Shown here: piece by piece, positions 1 through 7,732 of the stretch
How positions within the stretch are numbered: the stretch's first letter is position 1
How the letters are laid out: the number at the start of each line of letters is the position of its first letter
Source of the DNA: an uncultured Christensenella sp.
GTDB lineage: Bacteria > Bacillota > Clostridia > Christensenellales > UBA1242
Assembly: GCA_949294455.1 (NCBI GenBank)
Contig: CASFHD010000008.1
Span: forward strand, 1 to 45,039
Length of the DNA: 45,039 nt
Direction: 5' to 3'
The notes under the pieces: generated by a model
Database searches by the model: none
What the model saw: only the letters and a program-made list of their open reading frames with translations
Told to the model about the DNA's origin: nothing
Made by a program: the position numbers and the translations under genes

Positions 1-44
1 TTTAAAATTAATGAATAATATATAATATACTGCAGAATATATAG

Positions 45-171
45 TATCGGAAATAAATTTTCCGATAAAAATAGTCTTGACTTTTCAAGACAGGTTGCTA
101 GGACTACACCTAGATAAAGTAGATAATAATCTACAGACAAAAAAAAGATTAACATCAGTTAATCTTTTTTT
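45..171 (+). ncRNA. Candidate structured small RNA or 3' UTR (tandem hairpins)
   Basis: Four perfect hairpins follow each other on this stretch: 45-53/59-67 (9 bp), 74-80/85-91 (7 bp), 98-102/109-113 (5 bp) and 119-124/129-134 (6 bp). They lead straight into an intrinsic terminator with a T tract at 165-171. A TATAAT at 21-26 could be a -10 box, giving a transcript of roughly 135-140 nt, but its -35 region would lie at the window edge and cannot be judged. No ORF fits the interval. The plus strand is favoured because the stems precede the terminator in that direction. It could instead be the 3' UTR of a gene to the left. I recognise no known RNA family. Confidence 0.35.
139..171. terminator. 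Bidirectional intrinsic terminator
   Basis: A 7-bp core stem (147-153 with 158-164, loop ATCA) is flanked by an A run and a T run that extend it. The T tracts on both strands let it stop the minus-strand tkt transcript as well as any plus-strand RNA from the left. Confidence 0.8.
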
Positions 172-262
172 GATTATAATATAACATTATGTTATGCTCT
201 TTGATTGCTTTAAAATCTTTTGCAAACTTTTATATATTTTTTATACTTGATAAACAAATATA

Positions 263-2125
263 TTATTTACCTAAATATTTCATTATTTTATCTTCTATAC
301 TATCAACATCTAAACCCAAAAATTTTAAAACATCTTCTTCTTTGCCAGATTTTCCAAAATTGGAATTAGATATTAAGAAAACATTTCCTATCTTTTTTAA
401 AAAAGCCCAACCTGTACCATAACTAATTGCTATATTTTTCATATTACTTTTACAAGGCAAATCTTTAATATTAAATAAACTAAGAACAGGACAACTTATA
501 ATATTTGTTAAAATCTTATGTCTTTTTAATCTATCTGCTAATTGAATAGCAACTCCCACTTCACTTCCTTGAGCAAAAATATTTATTTTTGCTTTATTAG
601 ATTTTAAAACAAAATAAGCACCATTATCCAAATTTGTTGAACTATTATCTACTCTTTTTAAATTTTGTCTTGACATAATAAGAACAGATGGAGTTTTTTC
701 AAAAGCCAATTTTAGACCACCAATAACTTCATTTTCATCACAAGGTCTAATAGTAGTTAAATTAGGTATTAATTCAAGACTATCAATTTGTTCTACGGGT
801 TGATGAGTAGCACCATCTTGTCCCACCACTACGCTATCGTGCGTTAAAACATAGATAACATCTAAATTCATTAATGCACTCATTCTTATCGCTGGACGCA
901 TATAGTCCACAAATGCCAAAAATGTTGAAACAACAACTTTAAATTCTCCGTGTAAGGCAATACCATTAGCAATTCCAGCCATTGCGTGTTCTCTTATACC
1001 ACAATAAATATTTCTTCCTAATCTGCAATCTTTTGAGTAAATTCCGCCGTCTAGGATTTTGGTTTTTGTTGAAGAAAACACATCTGCGCTAAGACTTATT
1101 ATATTTTCTTTAAATTTTGCATATTCTTGTAAATATATACCGCCTAATTCTCTAGTCGATTTAAAATCATAACCAAATGGTTTAATATCTAAATTAAATG
1201 ATTTACCTGCAAACTTTTTATATTCAGCATTATTGTAATCTTTATATAGGGCCACCTTTAATTTCTGCATCAATTTGATATCATTTTTGACATCTAAAGG
1301 AATAGAAAAATTTCCTTTTATTCCCCATAGTTTTTCAAGTGAACGTAGTTCTTCAAGCGATAATACTTTGCCATGAGATATATTAGAATTAGCATATTTA
1401 GTATCTTTTCCAATAATAGTTTTACAAATGATTACAGAAGGTTTTTGTTTGCACTTTTTTGCTTTAATAATAGCTTTATCTATTTCATCTATGTTGTGTC
1501 CATCAACTTCTAAAACATTAAAATTGCAAGCTAAAAATTTCATTTTAATATCTTCTGTATTTGTTATTTTTAATTCAGCATCAAGAGTACAACTGTTCAT
1601 ATCATACAACAAAATTAATTTATTAAGGCATAAATTACCAGCCAAACTAATTGCCTCTAACGCAACTCCTTCCATTAAACAACCATCACCGCAAAGGCAA
1701 TAAGTGTAATGAGAAAAATCTTTCATTCTTGCATTAATCATAGTTTCAGCAATAGCCATACCTACAGCATTTGCTATTCCCTGCCCAAGAGGTCCTGTAG
1801 AGCAATCTACACCTAGAGTTGTAATTTCAGGGTGCCCAGGTGTATTACTATTTATCTGTCTAAAATTTTTAATGTCTTCTAACGACAAAAAACCAAGCAT
1901 ATAAAGATAACTATAATAAATAGCACTCCCGTGCCCAGCGGATAAAACAAACCTATCTCTAACAGCCCAATCAGGATTAATCGAGCATATTTTTAAATGT
2001 CTTTCAAATAGAGCCTGCATAATTTCACCGCAAGACATAACTATACCCGAATGTCCACTTCCAGCTTTATTAATACTTTGTAACGCTAAAAGTTTTGCTA
2101 CATTACACATTTTTTGACTATTCAT
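263..2125 (-). CDS. tkt: Transketolase
   Basis: This enzyme transfers two-carbon ketol units between sugar phosphates in the non-oxidative pentose phosphate pathway, using thiamine diphosphate and a divalent metal in the cytosol. At 620 aa it is a full-length, single-chain enzyme, slightly short of the usual 650-670. Visible motifs are the substrate-binding histidines in GSGHSG (H25) and AGHGS (H65), the TPP-binding GDG (146-148) followed by Asn177, HG at 251-252, and the catalytic Glu379 in GIREHAM. The DGATHQP segment is in the C-terminal half. The ATG overlaps the 3' end of the upstream gene by 8 bp, and AAAGGA lies about 11 nt upstream, so the two are translationally coupled. The neighbour, a shikimate-kinase-like protein, makes sense because erythrose 4-phosphate made here feeds the shikimate pathway, but that link is inference. 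Confidence 0.95.
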   Translation of the reverse strand: MNSQKMCNVAKLLALQSINKAGSGHSGIVMSCGEIMQALFERHLKICSINPDWAVRDRFVLSAGHGSAIYYSYLYMLGFLSLEDIKNFRQINSNTPGHPEITTLGVDCSTGPLGQGIANAVGMAIAETMINARMKDFSHYTYCLCGDGCLMEGVALEAISLAGNLCLNKLILLYDMNSCTLDAELKITNTEDIKMKFLACNFNVLEVDGHNIDEIDKAIIKAKKCKQKPSVIICKTIIGKDTKYANSNISHGKVLSLEELRSLEKLWGIKGNFSIPLDVKNDIKLMQKLKVALYKDYNNAEYKKFAGKSFNLDIKPFGYDFKSTRELGGIYLQEYAKFKENIISLSADVFSSTKTKILDGGIYSKDCRLGRNIYCGIREHAMAGIANGIALHGEFKVVVSTFLAFVDYMRPAIRMSALMNLDVIYVLTHDSVVVGQDGATHQPVEQIDSLELIPNLTTIRPCDENEVIGGLKLAFEKTPSVLIMSRQNLKRVDNSSTNLDNGAYFVLKSNKAKINIFAQGSEVGVAIQLADRLKRHKILTNIISCPVLSLFNIKDLPCKSNMKNIAISYGTGWAFLKKIGNVFLISNSNFGKSGKEEDVLKFLGLDVDSIEDKIMKYLGK

Positions 2126-2597
2126 TATTATTCAATCCTTTTAAAATTTCTGATACTATTATTTCGTCAGTTTTTCCAACAGTATCTATACTAAAATTAT
2201 CAATAGTTTTTAAATACCTACTCAAATTATTATGCACCAAAGCCAAATCGTTACATTTTGCTCTTTCTTTTTTATTTTTAATGTTGCACACTATTTTCCC
2301 ATTATCTAAAAAGATAGTATTAAATTCATTAAATCTATCATAATTATTATCTTTCAAAAATAAATCTGCTTCAATTGAAACGACAAAATTCTTTTGTTTA
2401 AGTAAAGAATTAATAACTTCATTAATTTTAAAATCATAATCATATATGCTAAATTTTTTATTTGAAATATTCTCTGATATTTTGTCGTTTAAAAGTTCTT
2501 CAAAATCTAAATATTCAAAATTTAATTTTTCTGATAAGATATTTGAAATTCTTTTACAAAGATTATAATCTAAACTAACCAAAACAACACTTTTCAT
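2118..2597 (-). CDS. Shikimate-kinase-like protein lacking the P-loop
   Basis: The 159-aa protein aligns by eye with shikimate kinase (AroK/AroL) along its whole length. An N-terminal VVLVS strand and helix lead to NFEYLDFEELL, equivalent to the D-x-D(E) segment. Then come EVINSLLKQKNFVVS, equivalent to the segment before the GGG loop, and a C-terminal SRYLKTIDNFSIDT matching the L/R-x-x-Y-x-x-x-A-D-x-x-I-D-T end. The catalytic parts are missing. The Walker A (GxxxxGKS/T) reads SLDYNLCKR, the GGG loop reads IEADL, and the substrate arginine before it is not conserved. Phosphate transfer from ATP is therefore unlikely. The SD AAGGGG is 7 nt before the ATG, and the gene is coupled to tkt downstream. 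It may be a regulatory or binding pseudo-enzyme. The homology is read by eye, not computed. Confidence 0.6.
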   Translation of the reverse strand: MKSVVLVSLDYNLCKRISNILSEKLNFEYLDFEELLNDKISENISNKKFSIYDYDFKINEVINSLLKQKNFVVSIEADLFLKDNNYDRFNEFNTIFLDNGKIVCNIKNKKERAKCNDLALVHNNLSRYLKTIDNFSIDTVGKTDEIIVSEILKGLNNNE

Positions 2598-2644
2598 AAT
2601 TTCCCCTTAAATATTTCATAAAATAATATAACAAACTAATTCGG

Positions 2645-3667
2645 TTATATCAAGCAAATTTTTCTTAATCTATTTATTCCAATAAATGCCAAAATACTTA
2701 AATAAGCTATCAAAATGTAAAATAATTTTATATCATAATAAACAAAATTGAATTCACCCGATAATAGTTGAAGATTTTGATTATCAACAATAAAGCAAAT
2801 ATTGTTATTAACATCAGTACTCAAAATATCAAAATTAAGCATTTGTAAATTTTTAATTGTTTCAATATCAGGGTGACCATAAGCATTATTTCCGACTGAA
2901 ATTACTGCATATTTAGCATCAGTGAGTTTTAAAAACTCATAAGAATTAGAAGTTTTTGCACCGTGATGGGCAACCATTAAAACATCACACTTTAATTCTT
3001 GCCCATATTTTAAAATTAAATCATTTTCAGCATCAGATTGCATATCTCCGGTAAACATAAATGTGTAATCACCATATTTCAATTTTATCAAAGGGCTATA
3101 ATTATTTTCGTTACTGTAATCACCTAACGGACCTAAAAATGAAAAATTTGCTTTATTAATCGAAAAATTAAGTCCATCAAATATATAATTAAATGTAGCA
3201 CCATTTAAACATTCATTATTTACTAATTCTTTAAACTTATTGTAAATATCTTTAGTATTAATAATATTTTCAGGAATATTAGGAATTAAAATATTTAATA
3301 CATTAAAATTATTTAAAATTTTTAAAGCGCCAGCAATGTGGTCAGAATCTGTATGCGTCAAAATTAAATAATCTAAAGTATTCTTCTCAATTAAATTATT
3401 TTTTAAATAATTATAAACTTTTAATGAAGTATCTTCACTACCCGCATCTATCAATCCAACCTCTCCATTCGGCAATTTAAAAGCAACAGCATTTGCTTCA
3501 CCAACATTTAAAAAATGTACCGAGAATTTATTATTTACAGATATAATATTTTTATTTAATAAAAAATTATTAAAACCATAGTTTAATTTTTGAAAAAAAC
3601 AACAAAAGAAAACCGCTACTAAAAGCATAAAGACAAATATAACATCTAAAATTTTTTTCTTTTGCAA
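2645..3667 (-). CDS. Membrane-anchored ComEC/Rec2-type metallo-beta-lactamase protein
   Basis: This is a 340-aa protein. A transmembrane segment at about 8-25 is followed by a metallo-beta-lactamase-fold domain with THTDSDH (104-110), TGD (206-208), AHHGAKTS (233-240) and GHP (264-266), then a second hydrophobic segment at about 312-332. The domain resembles the C-terminal nuclease-like domain of the DNA-uptake channel protein ComEC, but the channel (competence) domain is absent. With two membrane segments it is probably held at the membrane with the domain outside. That topology is inferred. The start codon is TTG, supported by the SD AAGGGG six nt upstream. The gap to the patatin-like gene is only 10 bp, so they share an operon. 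The substrate is unknown: it could be a nuclease or phosphodiesterase. Confidence 0.8.
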   Translation of the reverse strand: MQKKKILDVIFVFMLLVAVFFCCFFQKLNYGFNNFLLNKNIISVNNKFSVHFLNVGEANAVAFKLPNGEVGLIDAGSEDTSLKVYNYLKNNLIEKNTLDYLILTHTDSDHIAGALKILNNFNVLNILIPNIPENIINTKDIYNKFKELVNNECLNGATFNYIFDGLNFSINKANFSFLGPLGDYSNENNYSPLIKLKYGDYTFMFTGDMQSDAENDLILKYGQELKCDVLMVAHHGAKTSNSYEFLKLTDAKYAVISVGNNAYGHPDIETIKNLQMLNFDILSTDVNNNICFIVDNQNLQLLSGEFNFVYYDIKLFYILIAYLSILAFIGINRLRKICLI

Positions 3668-3677
3668 ATATAACCCC

Positions 3678-4511
3678 TTAAATATCTATAATTTGTTTTT
3701 TTTCAAATTTCCCGTTAAAAATATCTAAAATTGTAGGCAACGATTCAACAGTAGCCTTATATCCTATTTCAATCATTTCATCAATATTTTTTATTTTAGT
3801 AGATTTAAATTTTCGAGTATCTGGTTTTATAACTAAATCAGAATTCAAATATCCCAAAATTACATTGTTTTTCATAGCGATATGAAAAGAAGCCATAACA
3901 CAATTAATAAATTTTTCACTTGTAGTACCATTTCCTCTTTTAGGATTTATATCAACAGATATTACAAAATCAGCACCATTCATTTTCAAAATTCTGCTTG
4001 GTAAATTATCCAGAATTCCGCCATCTATTAAAAAATATTTTTCATATTTAACAGGATTAAAGATAACAGGTACAGCACAACTACCAGCGACAATTTTACC
4101 TATATCACCTTTTGAGAAATATATCACTTGTCCAGATTTTAAATCTACAGCATTAATAAAAATTTTTTTATTTAAGTCTTCAAGTTTTTTATTTAAAAAG
4201 TATTTTTTAGCAAGTTGTTCAATACCAGATGAATTTGAAGGTAAAAAATTAAACTTGCCGTTTTTTATTTCTTTAATGTTAACATTAGACATAATATCAT
4301 ACATTGTTTTAAAATCTAAATCATCTGCATACATACACGCTATAGCACTACCAATACTGCACCCCGATATCATATCAAATTTTATACCAAACTCTTCAAA
4401 AGCCTTGATAACACCAAGATGAACAAATCCTTTTGCTCCACCACCACTTAAACATAATCCAACTTTAATGTTTAAATTTTTTTTATCATTATAAAAATTG
4501 TATATATTCAT
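3678..4511 (-). CDS. Patatin-like phospholipase family protein
   Basis: A 277-aa serine acyl hydrolase of the patatin/RssA type. It carries the oxyanion GGGAKG (23-28), the nucleophile Ser52 in GCSIGS, and the catalytic Asp163 in DGG, which form the Ser-Asp dyad. No signal peptide is visible, so it should act in the cytosol or at the inner face of the membrane on lipids. It is the first gene of a run that continues through the MBL protein, the shikimate-kinase-like gene and tkt. The start is weakly marked: AAAGGA lies 13 nt upstream, rather far, while a TATAAT at 4517-4522 sits 5 nt before the ATG but lacks a good -35, so the transcript might be leaderless. Confidence 0.85.
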   Translation of the reverse strand: MNIYNFYNDKKNLNIKVGLCLSGGGAKGFVHLGVIKAFEEFGIKFDMISGCSIGSAIACMYADDLDFKTMYDIMSNVNIKEIKNGKFNFLPSNSSGIEQLAKKYFLNKKLEDLNKKIFINAVDLKSGQVIYFSKGDIGKIVAGSCAVPVIFNPVKYEKYFLIDGGILDNLPSRILKMNGADFVISVDINPKRGNGTTSEKFINCVMASFHIAMKNNVILGYLNSDLVIKPDTRKFKSTKIKNIDEMIEIGYKATVESLPTILDIFNGKFEKKQIIDI

Positions 4512-5013
4512 AATATATTATATATCCTTTACTGATAGTATTATTAATATTTTATGAGAAAATTAACTTTCTATTATAATAAATATTATTAATATATTAT
4601 AAAATTGTCAAATATAAAATTTGAATTATATTTTAAATTTTAAAAATATTAAAAACTAAAAACACAATAATAAATTAAGGTATAGATATTAATTGTAACG
4701 CAAAAGTTATTTATAAAAAGATTTAAAATATTTAATAAATATTTATATTCATATTAAATAATTAGTAAAACCCGCATTTAAAATAATTGAAACAAAACAA
4801 AATAAATTGATTATATAAAAACACAAAACGAAACCCATTAATTATTTAAAACACAAAATGAAAACATATTGATTATATTAAAACACAAAACAATGATAAG
4901 TTAATTACAAATAAATATTTTAAATCGTACTTAATATAAAGAAATATATTATTTAAACTTTATTAACATTCAATATAAAATACCATTTTATTATGTAGTA
5001 AAAAATATTAAAA
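4512..5013. other. Intergenic, AT-rich, no gene seen
   Basis: About 500 bases of very AT-rich DNA between two minus-strand genes. I find no ORF with an SD, no tRNA and no rRNA. The only structure is a set of short degenerate direct repeats near 4807-4900, listed separately. Confidence 0.6.
4807..4900. repeat. Three degenerate 31-bp tandem repeats
   Basis: Units 4807-4837, 4838-4868 and 4869-4900 share the pattern TTRATTATWTWAAAACACAA followed by AAYG or a close variant. They are directly abutting, with no spacers, so this is not a CRISPR array. A fourth unit decays after TTAATTA at 4901. Confidence 0.5.
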
Positions 5014-5042
5014 CAAAAAAACACTCAAATTTAATTGAGTGT
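5014..5042 (-). terminator. Intrinsic terminator of the coiled-coil gene
   Basis: An 8-bp stem (5021-5028 with 5035-5042, loop of 6) is followed on the minus strand by a T tract. It lies 7 bp after the stop codon. Confidence 0.85.
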
Positions 5043-5048
5043 TTTTTG

Positions 5049-7622
5049 TTATTCAGCTTGTGAAGAATCATTTGAATCTTTTTCTTCTAAAATTTTAAGA
5101 GTTTCTTTAGCAACTTCTATATCGTGTTCAAGTTCTGAAATTTGTTTAGTTAGAATGTTATAAGTTTGTTCCAAAATTGGATATCTATCCTTATTTGCAA
5201 GCATAACTTGTTCACATTCTTGAACACTGTTTCGTAAGCCTTTCAAAAGTTCAACATCATTAGCCAATTTTTCTGCTTTTTCTGGATCGATTTCTACAAT
5301 ATTATTAACCCCATACAAAGCGACTCTTTTTCTAGCAACAATTGCTTCCTTTCTTCTTAACTTAACCTTATTCTTTTCAAGATTCTTTTTAACTTTCATT
5401 AAAGGTTTATATTCTTTTGCATTAATCTTGAATTCTTTCTTTGCTTGTTTTAATCTTTCTTCAAGAACTTCAATTCTTTCCAAAACAGCTTCTTTAGTAC
5501 TATCTTGTTGGACAATAATTTGTGTAGTAGGTTCAGATTTGTTTGCAAGTTCATCATTCAACTCTGCAATTCTTGCCTTTAATTTTTCAATTTCCTTATC
5601 TCTATCAGCAACAACAAGTTGTAAACCCTCATCATCATTAGAATCGTCGTCATCATCAAGACCACTAGCAATTTTAATTAAATCATTTTCTTTTTGTTGA
5701 ATTCTTAATTCATCTTCAAGTTCATATAATTCAATTTTATTTGCTTCACGCTTAATATTCTCTTGTTCTTCAGCAATAGCAACTTCAACTTGTTTTTTAG
5801 CATCTTGTATAGCTTGATTATTTGCTTCTGCAAGTTCAGCCAATTTTTCTTCAGCTTCGTCTTGTCTTTGTTCAATTTCTTTAATTTGTTTTTGTAAATT
5901 CAATTCTCTTTGTCTTTGAGCTTGTTCAATTTCTAATGCTGCAATGTCAACTTTGTTTTGTTCTTCCAATATGTTTTCAACAGCATCAATAACCATTAAA
6001 TCTGATTTTGAAGGATTTTCAAGACTATTTAATTTTTCTTTTAAAGCTTCTTTAGCAATTTTTAAACTTGCAATTTCTCTTTTCAAAGCTTCTTTTTCTT
6101 CTAATCTCTTTAATTTTTCTTGATTCTCTTGTTCACTTTCTTCTTGCTTTTTCTTTAATTCGTCAATTTTTGCAAGATCAGCTTCTTTTGCTTGAATAAC
6201 CTTATCAACTTCTTGTTCAATTTGAGCAACTGTCAAATTCACAGGTATCAATTCCATTTTACTTTCAGCTTTATTTGTCAATTTATCTTCAAGGTTAGCA
6301 ATCTTTTTTGCACTTTCGTCAATTTGTGCTTGGAATTTAGCACGCATATCTTCAATTTTATCAGCTTCTTTTTGATGTCTTTCTTCTTCTTTTTTAGCAA
6401 GAACTTCAAATTTTGAAGCAATATTTATTTCAGAATCAGCACTAATTTTGTCAATATCTTCTTTAATTTGTTTAATTAACTCATCTATTGTCAATCCATA
6501 AATAGTTGTACCATCTGCTTCATCTAATTTTCTTTGTTCAATAATTTCACTATTTTTAGATTCAGACAATTCTTGAACTTGTTGAGACATTTGTTCAAGT
6601 CTTTGTTTATCTAGTTCGTTTTGTTTTTCATTTTCGCTGATTAATTCTTCGATTTTTATTTGATTTTCTTCAAAATCTTTTCTTTGTTGAATTTCAGCAT
6701 TTTGCAATTCTAGTTTAGCCATTTCAGCTTGTTCTGAATTGTCGTCAATTAATTTATTAATTCTAGCTTGCGCTCTTAACTTCCTTTCCTCTTCTTCCAT
6801 TGCAAGTTTTTCAAGTCTAGCAGCTCTTAATGCTCTATCTTCAGCATTTTTAATTTGAAGTCTGTCAAGTCTAGCCTGCGCTTCAGCTTTACGCCTTGTA
6901 TCTTCAAGTGCTTGGCGCTCAGCTTTTGCAGCCATAATTTCTTCTTTTTCAATTGTCTTTTGTCTAATTCTATCTGCTTTTGATAATTTTGGTTTTTCTT
7001 CAACAATTTTTACAGTTTTAGAATCATCATCGTCATCGTCTTCATCTTCTTCGTCATCGAATTTAAAATCATCAATAGAATATTTATCTAATTCACTAGT
7101 TTCGTCTTTATCTTCAACATCATCATCTTCTTTGGTCATGTCATCTGCTAATTCATCAACCATTCTTGAAATATCATCAGAATCTTCATCAGCATTTGAC
7201 TTATTAATCTTTTCAGATTTATTCAAGCTAGACTCTTCATCATCTGCAAGATTATTGTCAACGTCTTTTAAATTTCCACCCAACACGTCCAAAAAATCTT
7301 TATCGCCATTACCTGCATTGATATTGTTTGAATATGTATTGCTTTCAAGGTCATTTATAACTTGATTAATTTTTTCTTGATTTTCATAAACATTATCTAA
7401 ATTTGATTGTTTAACATTCTGGGTAGATTGATTAGCGCTAATAACACTATCTACAGAATTTTGTTCCTGTGAATTTTGTTTAGGAGTATGTATTACATTG
7501 TTCTTCTTACTAAGAATATTTAGTAACAAATCTCCAACAAATATCAAAATAAACGCTGCAACACCAATAATGGCAACTATCGCTAAGATATTCACAAATG
7601 CAGTCCAAAAATTTAAATTCAT
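5049..7622 (-). CDS. Membrane-anchored acidic coiled-coil protein, function unknown
   Basis: This 857-aa protein is not recognised as a named family. One N-terminal transmembrane helix (about 10-37) has a short N-terminal tail. A low-complexity linker rich in Asn, Gln, Ser and acidic residues follows (about 40-205), including a run of DDDDDD near 195. From about 206 to the end it is almost all Lys/Glu/Gln/Ala/Leu heptad-like sequence, broken near 645-680 by another acidic patch. It should form long coiled coils, probably on the cytoplasmic side, resembling scaffold or cell-shape proteins. It is a single-gene unit with its own promoter and terminator. The SD GAGGG is about 7-8 nt upstream. Similarity to SMC-like coils would be compositional only. 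Confidence 0.8.
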   Translation of the reverse strand: MNLNFWTAFVNILAIVAIIGVAAFILIFVGDLLLNILSKKNNVIHTPKQNSQEQNSVDSVISANQSTQNVKQSNLDNVYENQEKINQVINDLESNTYSNNINAGNGDKDFLDVLGGNLKDVDNNLADDEESSLNKSEKINKSNADEDSDDISRMVDELADDMTKEDDDVEDKDETSELDKYSIDDFKFDDEEDEDDDDDDSKTVKIVEEKPKLSKADRIRQKTIEKEEIMAAKAERQALEDTRRKAEAQARLDRLQIKNAEDRALRAARLEKLAMEEEERKLRAQARINKLIDDNSEQAEMAKLELQNAEIQQRKDFEENQIKIEELISENEKQNELDKQRLEQMSQQVQELSESKNSEIIEQRKLDEADGTTIYGLTIDELIKQIKEDIDKISADSEINIASKFEVLAKKEEERHQKEADKIEDMRAKFQAQIDESAKKIANLEDKLTNKAESKMELIPVNLTVAQIEQEVDKVIQAKEADLAKIDELKKKQEESEQENQEKLKRLEEKEALKREIASLKIAKEALKEKLNSLENPSKSDLMVIDAVENILEEQNKVDIAALEIEQAQRQRELNLQKQIKEIEQRQDEAEEKLAELAEANNQAIQDAKKQVEVAIAEEQENIKREANKIELYELEDELRIQQKENDLIKIASGLDDDDDSNDDEGLQLVVADRDKEIEKLKARIAELNDELANKSEPTTQIIVQQDSTKEAVLERIEVLEERLKQAKKEFKINAKEYKPLMKVKKNLEKNKVKLRRKEAIVARKRVALYGVNNIVEIDPEKAEKLANDVELLKGLRNSVQECEQVMLANKDRYPILEQTYNILTKQISELEHDIEVAKETLKILEEKDSNDSSQAE

Positions 7623-7656
7623 AATAACACCCTCACAATTTTTTTAATTCAAGCAA

Positions 7657-7685
7657 ATTATACATCATAATTTATGTTTTTTCAA
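7657..7685 (-). promoter_or_regulatory. Promoter of the coiled-coil gene
   Basis: TTGAAA (7685-7680), a 17-bp spacer, then TATAAT (7662-7657), about 35 bp before the ATG at 7622. Confidence 0.75.
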
Positions 7686-7732
7686 TACCTTTTTTGAAAA
7701 TTTATTAAATTTTTTTAATTTTTTTTAAAAAA

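Noticed and set aside
119..134. Cas12a-type direct-repeat hairpin (GTAGAT...ATCTAC)
   Set aside because: Occurs once, and the arm order is the reverse of the typical TCTAC...GTAGA repeat. It is only one of several unrelated hairpins.
1428..1703. Open frame of 91 codons on the plus strand opposite tkt, and similar ones opposite other genes
   Set aside because: Antisense shadows of well-supported genes. No SD and no recognisable protein.
4807..4900. CRISPR array
   Set aside because: The repeats abut without spacers and are degenerate. No cas genes in the window.
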